DNA of 64,000 nt from Odontesthes bonariensis (lineage: Eukaryota > Chordata > Actinopteri > Atheriniformes > Atherinopsidae), in NCBI RefSeq assembly GCF_027942865.1, contig NC_134524.1, forward strand, positions 4,884,036 through 4,948,035, in the 5' to 3' direction. Below are positions 12,812 through 26,025 of this stretch, one piece after another (within the stretch, counting starts at the first letter, position 1; the number at the start of each line of letters is the position of its first letter). The notes beneath the pieces were generated by a model that made no database searches, had not been told where the DNA came from, and saw only the letters and a program-made list of their open reading frames with translations. Both the position numbers and the translations under genes were made by a program.

Positions 12812-15038
12812 CTAGAAAGCTGCAAGCAGCTGTGAGCGGGACCGAGGTGTGCGTACGTTGGGATATGCGCACGTTGGGGCATGCGCTGGACGCTGGAGCC
12901 GCAGCTCTGCCCACACACACGATACCCTCTGCGTACGTACGAGGACATAATAACTCCAATGCGGAGGGGTTTTTGAAAATTTCTAGGGGGCGCCACTGAG
13001 CCATTTTGCTCAGCCCACACACGATACCCTTCACATACGAACGAGGTCATCAGGGTGGACGTGTGTGCCAAGTTTCATTAAGTTGCGATGATGATAAGGC
13101 TTTCAAATCACAATCGCCATCACACGATTGTCACCGCCTGGCCACGCCCACACCGTTCAGAGTTTGGAAAAGCTTCTCAAGAGTTTTCTTCCCCCCTAGC
13201 TTAAGAGTAACCTGGCCAAGTTTGAAGATTTTAGCATGAAATATGTAGGAGGAGTTTGATCAAATGCGAGGTGTGAAAAAAAAAGATGTTTCCAACCACC
13301 AGCAGGTGGCGCTATGGGTGGATGTCACTATGATAATATGTACGCGTTCAGGCTGGGTCCAGCATTCACCGTATGAAGTTTGGGACAGATTGGATAATGT
13401 ATGTGGGAGTTATAAGCAACTTAATTTGTTGTGGCGAGTGATGGCGAGTCATAGAACTTTGAGGCGTCGCCACGCCCACGCCCTTTGAGGTTTGAAAAAG
13501 TTTCTCCATGAATTTTTCCCCCCATGTCTTAAGAGTAGCCTGGCCAAGTTTGAAGTCTGTAGCATTAAATCTGTAGGACAAGTTCGATCTTATACAAGGT
13601 GTAGAATCGGTCAAAAATGGCACGAAAACGCACTTTCCATCCAAAATGGCCGACTTCCTGTGGACGTGGGACCATGGCGGCATGAGACTTTTTTGTGCGT
13701 CTGGGCATGATGAATGAGTGTACCGAATTTCGTCGTCCCACGCAAAACTAACCCCAATGTGTGGACCATTTTTAAGTACCCTAGGGGGCGCCACTGAGCC
13801 ACTTTGCTCCGCCCACACACGATACCCTTCACATACGTACGAGGTGTTCAGGATGGACGTGTGTGCCAAGTTTCATGACGTTGTGATGATGATAAGGCTT
13901 TCAAATCACAAACACCATCACACGTTTTTCACCGCCTGACCACGCCCGAATTGTTCAGAGTTTGGAAAAGTTTCTCCATGAATATTTGCCCCCATGTCTT
14001 AAGAGTAACCTGGCTAAGTTTGAAGCTTGTAGCATTAAATCTGTAGGAGGAGTTTTATAAAATGTGAGGTGTGGCAAAAAATGACATTTCCGACCACCAG
14101 CAGGTGGCGCTATAGGAGGATGTCACTATGATAATATGTACGCGTTCAGGCTGAGTCCAGCATTCACCGTGTGAAGTTTGGGACAGATTGGATAATGAGT
14201 GTGGAAGTTATAAGCGACTTAATTCTTCATGGCGAGTCATAACTTTGAGGCGTCGCCACGGCCACGCCCTTTGAGGTTTGAAAAAGTTTCTCCATGACTC
14301 TTTCCCCCCATGTCTTAAGAGTAATCTGGCCAAGTTTGAAGCTTGTAGCATTAAATCTGTAGGACGAGTTCGATCAAATGCGAGATGTGGAAAAAAAGAG
14401 ATGTTTCCGACCACCAGCAGGTGGCGCTATAGGTGGATGTCGTTATGATAATATGTATGCGTTCAGGCTAGGTCCAGCATTCACCGTATGAAGTTTGGGA
14501 CAGATTGGATAATGTATGTGGGAGTTATAAGCGACTTAATTTTTTGTGGCGAGTGATGGCGAGTCATCGAACTTTGAGGAGTTGCCACGCCCACGCCCTT
14601 TAAGTTTTGAAAAAGTTTCTCCATGAATTTCCCCCCCCATGTCTTAAGAGTAACCTGGCCAAGTTTGAAGTCTGTAGCATGAAATCTGTAGGACAAGTTC
14701 GATCTTAAGCAAGGCGTGGAATCGGCCAAAAATGGCACGAAAACGCACTTTCCATCCAAAATGGCCGCCTTCCTGTGTACGTGGGACCATGGCGGCATGA
14801 GACTTTTTTGTGCGTCTTGGCATGATGAACGAGTGTACCGAATTTCGTCATCCCACGCGAAACTAATCCTATTGCGGGGACAATTTTTAAGCATCGTAGG
14901 GGGCGCTACAGAGCCAATGAGCGACTACCAAAAATATAAAGTTTAGATTCTTTCATGTCGTCGACCGGCACGTGGCGCTCGCAAAATTTCCTGAGTTTTC
15001 TCATACCTTTTGCAAAGAATAAGAAAGAATAATAATAA
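12812..15038 (+). repeat. Array copy 9 (fused)
   Basis: This copy is 2227 bp with sites at 13299, 14097 and 14414. A tail-to-head fusion at TAGGGGGCGC lies near 13785. Its fused block is repeated in the next copy at an offset of 2226 bp. It ends in (GAAT)/(AAT) simple sequence. Confidence 0.85.
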
Positions 15039-17246
15039 CTAGAAAGCTGCAAGCAGCTGTGAGCGGGACCGAGGTGTGCGTACGTTGGGATATGCGCACG
15101 TTGGGGCATGCGCTGGACGCTGGAGCCGCAGCTCTGCCCACACGCACGATACCCTCTGCGTACGTACGAGGACATAATAACTCCAATGCGGAGGGGTTTT
15201 TGAAAATTTCTAGGGGGCGCCACTGAGCCATTTTGCTCAGCCCACACACGATACCCTTCACATACGAACGAGGTCATCAGGGTGGACGTGTGTGCCAAGT
15301 TTCATTAAGTTGCGATGATGATAAGGCTTTCAAATCACAATCGCCATCACACGATTGTCACCGCCTGGCCACGCTCACACCGTTCAGAGTTTGGAAAAGC
15401 TTCTCAAGGGTTTTCTTCCCCCCTAGCTTAAGAGTAACCTGGCCAAGTTTGAAGATTTTAGCATGAAATATGTAGGAGGAGTTTGATCAAATGCGAGGTG
15501 TGAAAAAAAAAGATGTTTCCAACCACCAGCAGGTGGCGCTATGGGTCGATGTCACTATGTTATATGTGCGCGTTCAGGCTGGGTCCAGCATTCACCGTAT
15601 AAAGTTTGGGACAGATTGGATAATGTATGTGGGAGTTATAAGCAACTTAATTTGTTGTGGCGAGTGATGGCGAGTCATCGAACTTTGAGGCGTCGCCACG
15701 CCCACGCCCTTTGAGGTTTGAAAAAGTTTCTCCATGAATTTTTCCCCCCATGTCTTAAGAGTAGCCTGGCCAAGTTTGAAGTCTGTAGCATTAAATCTGT
15801 AGGACAAGTTCGATCTTATACAAGGTGTAGAATCGGTCAAAAATGGCACGAAAACGCACTTTCCATCCAAAATGGCCGACTTCCTGTGGACGTGGGACCA
15901 TGGCGGCATGAGACTTTTTTGTGCGTCTGGGCATGATGAATGAGTGTACCGAATTTCGTCGTCCCACGCAAAACTAACCCCAATGTGTGGACCATTTTTA
16001 AGTACCCTAGGGGGCGCCACTGAGCCACTTTGCTCCGCCCACACACGATACCCTTCACATACGTACGAGGTGTTCAGGATGGACGTGTGTGCCAAGTTTC
16101 ATGACGTTGTGATGATGATAAGGCTTTCAAATCACAAACACCATCACACGTTTTTCACCGCCTGACCACGCCCGAATTGTTCAGAGTTTGGAAAAGTTTC
16201 TCCATGAATATTTGCCCCCATGTCTTAAGAGTAACCTGGCTAAGTTTGAAGCTTGTAGCATTAAATCTGTAGGAGGAGTTTTATAAAATGTGAGGTGTGG
16301 CAAAAAATGACATTTCCGACCACCAGCAGGTGGCGCTATAGGAGGATGTCACTATGATAATATGTACGCGTTCAGGCTGAGTCCAGCATTCACCGTGTGA
16401 AGTTTGGGACAGATTGGATAATGAGTGTGGAAGTTATAAGCGACTTAATTCTTCATGGCGAGTCATAACTTTGAGGCGTCGCCACGACCACGCCCTTTGA
16501 GGTTTGAAAAAGTTTCTCCATGACTCTTTCCCCCCATGTCTTAAGAGTAATCTGGCCAAGTTTCAAGCTTGTAGCATTAAATCTGTAGGACGAGTTCGAT
16601 CAAATGCGAGATGTGGAAAAAAAGAGATGTTTCCGACCACCAGCAGGTGGCGCTATAGGTGGATGTCGTTATGATAATATGTATGCGTTCAGGCTGGGTC
16701 CAGCATTCACCGTATGAAGTTTGGGACAGATTGGATAATGTATGTGGGAGTTATAAGCGACTTAATTTGTTGTGGCGAGTGATGGCGAGTCATCAAACTT
16801 TGAGGAGTTGCCACGCCCACGCCCTTTAAGTTTTGAAAAAGTTTCTCCATGAATTTCCCCCCCCATGTCTTAAGAGTAACCTGGCCAAGTTTGAAGTCTG
16901 TAGCATGAAATCTGTAGGACAAGTTCGATCTTAAGCAAGGCGTGGAATCGGCCAAAAATGGCACGAAAACGCACTTTCCATCCAAAATGGCCGCCTTCCT
17001 GTGTACGGGGGACCATGGCGGCCTGAGACTTTTTTGTGCGTCTTGGCATGATGAACGAGTGTACCGAATTTCGTCATCCCACGCGAAACTAATCCTATTG
17101 AGGGGACAATTTTTAACCATCGTAGGGGGCGCTACAGAGCCAATGAGCGACTACCAAAAATATAAAGTTTAGATTCTTTCATGTCGTCGACCGGCACGTG
17201 GCGCTCGCAAAATGTCCTGAGTTTTCGCATACCTTTTGCAAAGAAT

Positions 17247-17249
<3 letters not shown>

Positions 17250-17326
<77 letters not shown>
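17250..17326 (+). repeat. (GAAA)n microsatellite
   Basis: About 19 uninterrupted GAAA units occur at the 3' end of array copy 10. Shorter GAAA tracts (2-4 units) sit at the same position in other copies. The tract therefore appears to have grown from an element-internal seed. Confidence 0.95.
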
Positions 17327-17334
17327 ATAATAAT

Positions 17335-17492
17335 AATAAACCTTACAGATACAATAGGGTCCTTGCAGTTTCACTGCTCGGTCCCTAATAAACCTTACAG
17401 ATACAATAGGGTCCTTGCAGTTTCACTGCTCGGTCCCTAATAAACCTTACAGATACAATAGGGTCCTTGCAGTTTCACTGCTCGGTCCCTAA
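17335..17492 (+). repeat. Hairpin minisatellite, 3 units of 52 bp
   Basis: Units start CCTTACAGATACAATAGGG at 17341, 17393 and 17445 and end CTCGGTCCCTAA. Each unit contains the inverted repeat GCAGT-TTC-ACTGC. They are joined by a single TAA trinucleotide, which gives the 52-bp period. Confidence 0.93.
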
Positions 17493-20400
17493 CTAGAAAG
17501 CTGCAAGCAGCTGTGAGCGGGACCGAGGTGTGCGTACGTTGGGATGTGCGCACGTAGGGGCATGCGCTGGACGCTGGAGCCGCAGCTCTGCCCACACACA
17601 CGATACCCTCTGCGTACGTACGAGCACATAATAACTCCAATGCGGAGGGGTTTTTGAAAATTTCTAGGGGGCGCCACTGAGCCATTTTGCTCACCCCACA
17701 CACGATACCCTTCACATACGAACGAGGTCATCAGGGTGGACGTGTGTGCCAAGTTTCATTAAGTTGCGATGATGATAAGGCTTTCAAATCACAAACGCCA
17801 TCACACGATTGTCACCGCCTGGCCACGCCCACACCGTTCAGAGTTTGGAAAAGCTTCTCAAGAGTTTTCTTCCCCCCTAGCTTAAGAGTAACCTGGCCAA
17901 GTTTGAAGATTTTAGCATTAAATATGTAGGAGGAGTTTGATCAAATGCGAGGTGTGAAAAAAAAAGATGTTTCCAACCACCAGCAGGTGGCGCTATGGGT
18001 GGATGTCACTATGATAATATGTACGCGTTCAGGCTGGGTCCAGCATTCACCGTATGAAGTTTGGGACAGATTGGATAATGTATGTGGGAGTTATAAGCAA
18101 CTTAATTTGTTGTGGCGAGTGATGGCGAGTCATCAAACTTTGAGGCGTCGCCACGCCCACGCCCTTTGAGGTTTGAAAAAGTTTCTCCATGAATTTTTCC
18201 CCCCATGTCTTAAGAGTAACCTGACCAAGTTTGAAGTCTGTAGCATTAAATCTGTAGGACAAGTTCGATCTTATACAAGGTGTAGAATCGGTCAAAAATG
18301 GCACGAAAACGCACTTTCCATCCAAAATGGCCGACTTCCTGTGGACGTGGGACCATGGCGGCATGAGACTTTTTTGTGCGTCTGGGCATGATGAATGAGT
18401 GTACCGAATTTCGTCGTCCCACGCAAAACTAACCCCAATGTGTGGACCATTTTTAATTACCCTAGGGGGCGCCACTGAGCCACTTTGCTCCGCCCACACA
18501 CGATACCCTTCACATACGTACGAGGTGTTCAGGATGGACGTGTGTGCCAAGTTTCATGACGTTGTGATGATGATAAGGCTTTCAAATCACAAACACCATC
18601 ACACGATTTTCACCGCCTGACCCTGCCCGAATTGTTCAGAGTTTGGAAAAGTTTCTCCATGAATTTTTTGCCCCCATGTCTTAAGAGTAACCTGGCTAAG
18701 TTTGAAGCTTGTAGCATTAAATCTGTAGGAGGAGTTTTATAAAATGTGAGGTGTGGCAAAAAATGACATTTCCGACCACCAGCAGGTGGCGCTATAGGAG
18801 GATGTCACTATGATAATATGTACGCGTTCAGGCTTGGTCCAGCATTCACCGTATGAAGTTTGGGACAGATTGGATAATGAGTGTGGAAGTTATAAGCGAC
18901 TTAATTCTTCATGGCGAGTCATAACTTTGAGGCGTCGCCACGGCCACGCCTTTTGAGGTTTGAAAAAGTTTCTCCATGACTCTTTTCCCCCTTGTCTTAA
19001 GAGTAATCTGGCCAAGTTTGAAGCTTGTAGCATTAAATCTGTAGGAGGAGTTTTATAAAATGTGAGGTGTGGCAAAAAAAGACATTTCCGACCACCAGCA
19101 GGTGGCGCTATAGGAGGATGTCACTATGATAATATGTACGCGTTCAAGCTGGGTCCAGCATTCACTGTATGAAGTTTGGGACAGATTGGATAATGAGTGT
19201 GGAAGTTATAAGCGAATTAATTCTTCATGGCGAGTCATAACTTTGAGGCGTCGCCACGACCACGCCCTTTGAGGTTTGAAAAAGTTTCTCCATGACTCTT
19301 TCCCCCCATGTCTTAAGAGTAATCTGGCCAAGTTTCAAGCTTGTAGCATTAAATCTGTAGGACGAGTTCGATCAAATGCGAGATGTGGAAAAAAAGAGAT
19401 GTTACCAATCCCCAGCAGGTGGCGCTATAGGTGGATGTCGTTATGATAATATGTACGCATTCAGGCTGGGTCCAGCATTCACCGTATGAAGTTTGGGACA
19501 GATTGGATAATGTATGTGGGAGTTATAAGCAACTTAATTTGTTGTGGCGAGTGATGGCGAGTCATCAAACTTTGAAGCGTCGCCACGCCCACGCCCTTTG
19601 AGGTTTGAAAAAGTTTCTCCATGAATTTTTCCCCCCATGTCTTAAGAGTAGCCTGGCCAAGTTTGAAGTCTGTAGCATTAAATCTGTAGGACAAGTTCGA
19701 TCTTATACAAGGTGTAGAATCGGTCAAAAATGGCACGAAAACGCACTTTCCATCCAAAATGGCCGACTTCCTGTGGACGTGGGACCATGGCGGCATGAGA
19801 CTTTTTTGTGCGTCTGGGCATGATGAATGAGTGTACCGAATTTCGTTGTCCCACGCAAAACTAACCCCAAAGTGCGGACCATTTTTAAGCACCCTAGGGG
19901 GCGCCACTGAGCCACTTTGCTCCGCCCACACACGATACCCTTCAAATACGTACGAGGTGTTCAGGATGGACGTGTGTGCCAAGTTTCATGACGTTGTGAT
20001 GATGATAAGGCTTTCAAATCACAAACACCATCACACGTTTTTCACCGCCTGACCACAGCCGAATTGTTCAGAGTTTGGAAAAGTTTCTCCATGAATATTT
20101 GCCCCCATGTCTTAAGAGTAACCTGGCTAAGTTTGAAGCTTGTAGCATTAAATCTGTAGGAGGAGTTTTATAAAATGTGAGGTGTGGCAAAAAATGACAT
20201 TTCCGACCACCAGCAGGTGGCGCTATAGGAGGATGTCACTATGATAATATGTACGCGTTCAGGCCGGGTCCAGCATTCACCGTGTGAAGTTTGGGACAGA
20301 TTGGATAATGAGTGTGGAAGTTATAAGCGACTTAATTCTTCATGGCGAGTCATAACTTTGAGGCGTCGCCACGGCCAAGCCCTTTGAGGTTTGAAAAAGT

Positions 20401-21144
20401 TTCTCCATGACTCTTTCCCCCCATGTCTTAAGAGTAATCTGGCCAAGTTTCAAGCTTGTAGCATTAAATCTGTAGGACGAGTTCGATCAAATGCGAGATG
20501 TGGAAAAAAAGAGATGTTTCCGACCACCAGCAGGTGGCGCTATAGGTGGATGTCGTTATGATAATATGTATGCGTTCAGGCTGGGTCCAGCATTCACCGT
20601 ATGAAGTTTGGGACAGATTGGATAATGTATGTGGGAGTTATAAGCGACTTAATTTGTTGTGGCGAGTGATGGCGAGTCATCAAACTTTGAGGAGTTGCCA
20701 CGCCCACGCCCTTTAAGTTTTGAAAAAGTTTCTCCATGAATTTCCCCCCCCATGTCTTAAGAGTAACCTGGCCAAGTTTGAAGTCTGTAGCATGAAATCT
20801 GTAGGACAAGTTCGATCTTAAGCAAGGCGTGGAATCGGCCAAAAATGGCACGAAAACGCACTTTCCATCCAAAATGGCCGCCTTCCTGTGTACGTGGGAC
20901 CATGGCGGCCTGAGACTTTTTTGTGCGTCTTGGCATGATGAACGAGTGTACCGAATTTCGTCATCCCACGCGAAACTAATCCTATTGCGGGGACAATTTT
21001 TAACCATCGTAGGGGGCGCTACAGAGCCAATGAGCGACTACCAAAAATATAAAGTTTAGATTCTTTCATGTCGTCGACCGGCACGTGGCGCTCGCAAAAT
21101 TTCCTGAGTTTTCGCATACCTTTTGCAAAGAATAAGAATAATAA
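17493..21144 (+). repeat. Array copy 11 (longest, two fusions)
   Basis: This copy is 3652 bp with six sites, at 17980, 18779, 19095, 19412, 20210 and 20527. Two tail-to-head fusions lie near 18465 and 19898, both at TAGGGGGCGC. It represents three elements merged with their boundaries lost. Confidence 0.85.
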
Positions 21145-22559
21145 CTAGAAAGCTGCAAGCAGCTGTGAGCGGGACCGAGGTGTGCGTACGTTGGGATGTG
21201 CGTACGTTGGGCATGCGCTGGACGCTGGAGCTGCAGCTCTGCCCACACGCACGATACCCGCTGTGTACTTACGAGCACAGCATAACCCCAATGCGGAGGG
21301 GTTTTTGAAAATTTCTAGGGGGCGCCACTGAGCCATTTTTCTCCGCCCACACACGATACCCTTTACATACGTACGAGGTCGTCAGGGTGGACGTGTGTAC
21401 CAAGTTTCATTACCTTGAGATGATGATAAGGCTTTCAAATCACAAACGCCATCACACGATTTTCACCGCATGGCCACGCCCACACCGTTCAGAGTTTGGA
21501 AAAGTTTCTCCATGAATTGTTGCCTCCATGTCTTAAGAGTAACTTGGCTAAGTTTGAAGCTTGTAGCATTAAATCTGTGGGAGGAGTTTGATAAAATGTG
21601 AGGTATGGAAAAAAAAGACGTTTCTGACCACCAGCAGGTGGCGCTGTTGGTGGATGTCACTATTTTATCTATGCGCATTCAGGCTGGGTCCAGCTATCAC
21701 CGTATGAAGTTTGGGACAGATTGGATAATGTATGTGGAAGTTATAAGCGACTTAATTTTTCATGATGAGTCATAACTTTGAGGCGTCGCCACGGCCACGC
21801 CCTTTGAGGTTTGAAAAAGTTTCTCCATGACTCTTTCCCCCCATGTCTTAAGAGTAACCTGGCCAAGTTTGAAGCTTGTAGCATTAAATCTGTAGGACGA
21901 GTTCGATCAAATGCGAGATGTGGAAAAAAAGAGATGTTTCCGACCACCAGCAGGTGGCGCTATAGGTGGATGTCGTTATGATAATATGTACGCGTTCAGG
22001 CTGGGTCCAGCATTCACCGTATGAAGTTTGGGACAGATTGGATAATGTATGTGGGAGTTATAAGCGACTTCATTTGTTGTGGCGAGTGATGGCGAGTCAT
22101 CGAACTTTGAGGAGTTGCCACGCCCACGCCCTTTAAGTTTTGAAAAAGTTTCTCCATGAATTTCTCCCCCCATGTCTTGAGAGTAACCTGGCCAAGTTTG
22201 AAGTCTGTAGCATGAAATCTGTAGGACAAGTTCGATCTTATGCAAGGCGTGGAATCGGCCAAAAATGGCACGAAAACGCACTTTCCATCCAAAATGGCCG
22301 CCTTCCTGTGTACGTGGCACCGTGATGGCAAGAGACTTTTTGGTGCGTCTGGGCATGATGAATGAGTGTACCGAATTTCGTCGTCCCACGCGAAACTAAT
22401 CCTATTAAGGGGACCATTTTTATGCACCGTAGGGGGCGCTACAGAGCCAATGAGCAACTCCCAAAGATATAATGTTTAGATTCTTTCATGTCGTCGACTG
22501 GCACGTGGCGCTTGCAAAATTTCCTGAGTTTTCGCATACCTTTTGCAAAGAATAAGAAT
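21145..22559 (+). repeat. Array copy 12
   Basis: This copy belongs to the same sequence class as the 1417-bp copies at 6333, 8864 and 11395, with a few private changes (for example CATGATGAG near 21762). Sites are at 21631 and 21947. It lies nearly 10 kb from the other class members, so a block of the 2531-type has been copied across intervening variants. Confidence 0.85.
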
Positions 22560-22744
22560 AATAATAATAATAATAAACCTTACAGATACAATAGGGTCCT
22601 TGCAGTTTCACTGCTCGGTCCCTAATAATAATAAACCTTACAGATACAATAGGGTCCTTGCAGTTTCACTGCTCGGTCCCTAATAATAAACCTTACAGAT
22701 ACAATAGGGTCCTTGCAGTTTCACTGCTCGGTCCCTAATAATAA
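22560..22744 (+). repeat. Hairpin minisatellite, 3 units
   Basis: Units start at 22578, 22636 and 22688. The spacings of 58 and 52 bp differ only by the number of AAT trinucleotides between units. The block follows (AAT)n and is followed by the next CTAG start. Confidence 0.92.
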
Positions 22745-24174
22745 CTAGAAAGCTGCAAGCAGCTGTGAGCGGGACCGAGTGTGCGTACGTTGGGATGTGC
22801 GTATGTTGGGGCATGCGCTGGACGCTGGGGCTGTAGCTCTGCCCACACGCACGATACCCTCTGCGTACGTACGAGCACATAATAACCCCAATGCATAGGG
22901 GTTTTTGAAAATTTCTAGGGGGCGCCACTGAGCCATTTAGCACCGCCCACACACAATACCCTTTACATACGTACGAGGTCGTCAGGGTGGACGTGAGTAC
23001 CAAGTTTCATGACTTTGCGATGATGATAAGGCTTTCATATTGCAAACGCCATCACACGATTTTCACCTCTGGCCACTCCCACACCGTTCAGAGTTTGGAA
23101 AAGTTTCTCCATGAAGTTTTGCCCTCATGTCTTAAGAGTAACCTGGCCAAGTTTGAAGCTTGTAACATGAAATCTGTAGGAGGAGTTTGATCAAATAAGA
23201 GGTGTGGAAAAAAAAAAGAAATTTCCAACCACCAGCAGGTGGCGCTATAGGTGGATATCACTTTTTTGTATGTACACATTCAGGCTGGGTCCAGCAGTCA
23301 CCGTATGAAGTTTGGGACAGATTGGATAATGTTTGTGGGAGTTATAAGCGACTTGATTTTTTATGGCGAGTCATAAATTTGAGGTGTCGCCACAGCCACG
23401 CCCTTTAAGTTTTGAAAAAGTTGGCCGATGATTTTTTCGGCCCATGTCTTAAGAGCAACCTGGCCAAGTTTGAAGGTTTTTGCATTAAATATGTAGGAGG
23501 AGTTCGATCACATGCGAGGTGTGGAAAAAAAAAGATGTTTCCATCCACCAGCAGGTGGCGCTATAGGTGGATGTCACTATTTTATATGTGAGCTTTCAGT
23601 CTGGGTCCAGCATTCAACGTATGAAGTTTGGGACAGATTGGATAATGTATGTGGGAGTTATAAGCGACTTCATTTTTCGTGGCGAGTGATGGCGAGTCAT
23701 CGAACTTTGAGGCGTCGCCACGGCCACGCCCTTTAAGTTTTGAAAAAGCTGGCCAACGAATTTTTCCCTCCATGTCTTAAGAGTAACCTGGCCAAGTTTG
23801 AAGTCTGTAGCATTAAATCTGTAGGACAAGTTCGATCTTATACAAGGTGTGGAATCGGTCAAAAATGGCACGAAAACGCACTTTCCATCCAAAATGGCTG
23901 ACTTCCTGTGGACGTGGGACCATGGCGGCATGAGACTTTTTTGTGCGTCTTGGCATGATGAATGAGTGTACCGAATTTCGTCGTCCCACGCGAAACTAAT
24001 CCTATTGCGGGGACAAATTTTAAGCATCGTAGGGGGCGCTACAGAGCCAATGAGCGACTCCCAAAAATATAAAGTTTAGATTCTTTCATGTCGTCGACCG
24101 GCAGGTGGCGCTCGCAAAATTTCCTGAGTTTTCGCATACCTTTTGCAAAGAATAAGAAAGAAAGAAAGAAAGAA
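22745..24174 (+). repeat. Array copy 13
   Basis: This copy is 1430 bp with sites at 23232 and 23548. It ends in (GAAA)n directly against the next start. In its tail the usual AAAATGGCCG block reads AAAATGGCTG. Confidence 0.85.
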
Positions 24175-25582
24175 CTAGAAAGCTGCAAGCAGCTGTGAGC
24201 GGGACCGAGGTGTGCGTACGTTGGGATGTACGCATGTTGGGGCATGCGCTGGACGCTTGAGCTGCAGCTCTGCCCACACGCACGATACCCTCTGCATACT
24301 TACAAGCGCATAAAAACCCAAATGCGGAGGGGTTTTATGAAAATTTCTAGGGGGCGCCACTGAGCCATTTAGCACCGCCCACACACAATACTCTTTACAT
24401 ACGTACGAGGTCGACAAGGCGGACGTGTGTACCAAGTTTCATGACTTTGCGATGATGATAAGGCTTTCAAATCACAAACGCCATCACACGATTTTCACCG
24501 CCTGAACACGCCCACATCGTTCAGTTTGGAAAAGTTTCTCAAGATTTTTCTTCCCCCCTTGCTAAAGAGTAATCTGGCCAAGTTTGGAGCTGTTACCATA
24601 AAATCTGTAGGAGGAGTTCGATCAAATGCGAGTTGTTGAAAAAGAAGACGTTTCCGATCACCAGTAGGTGGCGCTGTAGGTGTATATTACAATCTTATAT
24701 GTGCGCATTCAGGCTTGGTCTAACAATCACCGTATGAAGTTTGGGACAGATTGGATAATGTATGTGGGAGTTATAGGCGACTTAATTTTTTATGGCGAGT
24801 CATAAATTTGAGGCGTCGCCACGGCCACGCCCTTTGAGGTTTGAAAAAGTTGTCCAATGATTTTTTCCCCCCATGTCTTAAGAGTAACCTGGCCAAGTTT
24901 GAAGCTTGTAGCATGAAATCTGTAGGAGGAGTTTGATCAAATGCGAGGTGTGGAAAAAAAAAGACATTTCCAACCACCAGCAGGTGGCGCTATAGGTGGA
25001 TGTCACTATTTTACATGTGCGCGTTCAGGCTGGGTCCAGCAATCACCGGTTGAACTTTGGGAAAGATTGGATAATGTATGTGGAAGTTATAAGCGACTTA
25101 ATTTTTTGTGGCGAGTGATGGCGAGTCATCAAACTTTGAGGCGTCGCCACGGCCACGCCCTTTAAGTTTTGAAAAAGTTGGCCAATGAATTTTTCCCTCC
25201 ATGTCTTAAGAGTAACCTGGCCAAGTTTGAAGTCTGTAGCATGAAATCTGTAGGACAAGTTCGATCTTATGCAAGGCGTGGAATCGGCCAAAAATGGCAC
25301 GAAAACGCACTTTCCATCCAAAATGGCCGCCTTCCTGTGTACGTGGCACCGTGATGGCATGAGACTTTTTGGTGCGTCTGGGCATGATGAATGAGTGTAC
25401 CGAATTTCGTCGTCCCACGCGAAACTAATCCTATTAAGGGGACCATTTTTATGCACCGTAGGGGGCGCTACAGAGCCAATGAGCGACTCCTAAAAATATA
25501 AAGTTTAGATTCTTTCATGTCGTCGACTGGCAGGTGGCGCTCGCAAAATTTCGTGAGTTTTCGCATACCTTTTGCAAATAAT
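24175..25582 (+). repeat. Array copy 14
   Basis: Sites are at 24661 (CCAGTAGGTGGCGCT, still within the CTCF consensus) and 24977. The copy is more diverged than the central ones and lies between two minisatellite-bearing copies. Confidence 0.85.
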
Positions 25583-26025
25583 CGGAAATAATAATAAACC
25601 TTACAGATACAATAGGGTCCTTGCAGTTTCACTGCTCGGTCCCTAATAAACCTTACAGATACAATAGGGTCCTTGCAGTTTCACTGCTCTGTCCCTAATA
25701 AACCTTACAGATACAATAGGGTCATGCAGTTTCACTGCTCGGTCCCTAATAATAATAAACCTTACAGATACAATAGGGTCCTTGCAGTTTCACTGCTCGG
25801 TCCCTAATAATAATAAACCTTACAGATACAATAGGGTCCTTGCAGTTTCACTGCTCGGTCCCTAATAATAAACCTTACAGATACAATAGGGTCCTTGCAG
25901 TTTCACTGCTCGGCCCCTAATAATAATCCTTACAGATACAATAGGGTCCTTGCAGTTTCACTGCTAGGTCCCTAATAAACCTTACAGATACAATAGGGTC
26001 CTTGCCGTTCCTGCTCGGTCCCTAA
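25583..26025 (+). repeat. Hairpin minisatellite, 8 units
   Basis: Units start at about 25599, 25651, 25703, 25760, 25818, 25873, 25928 and 25980, with 52-58 bp spacing depending on AAT number. Individual units have point changes and small deletions, for example loss of TTTCA in the last one. The final CCTAA touches the CTAG start at 26026. Confidence 0.92.

Larger units (their letters stand above)
15039..17492 (+). repeat. Array copy 10 with long (GAAA)n and minisatellite tail
   Basis: This copy is 2454 bp with sites at 15526, 16323 and 16640 and a fused junction near 16010. It ends in about 19 GAAA repeats (17250-17326), then (AAT)n, then three hairpin minisatellite units. The final GGTCCCTAA abuts the next CTAG start directly, so this is one of the places where an intact element end meets an intact element start. 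Confidence 0.87.

Noticed and set aside
1795..25456. Recurring open frames of 130-167 codons on the minus strand of the array (for example 13366-13869 and 15592-16095)
   Set aside because: They recur only because the repeat units are nearly identical. Open frames occur on both strands over the same bases, there is no recognisable domain, and the 316-317-bp unit shifts frame from one unit to the next.
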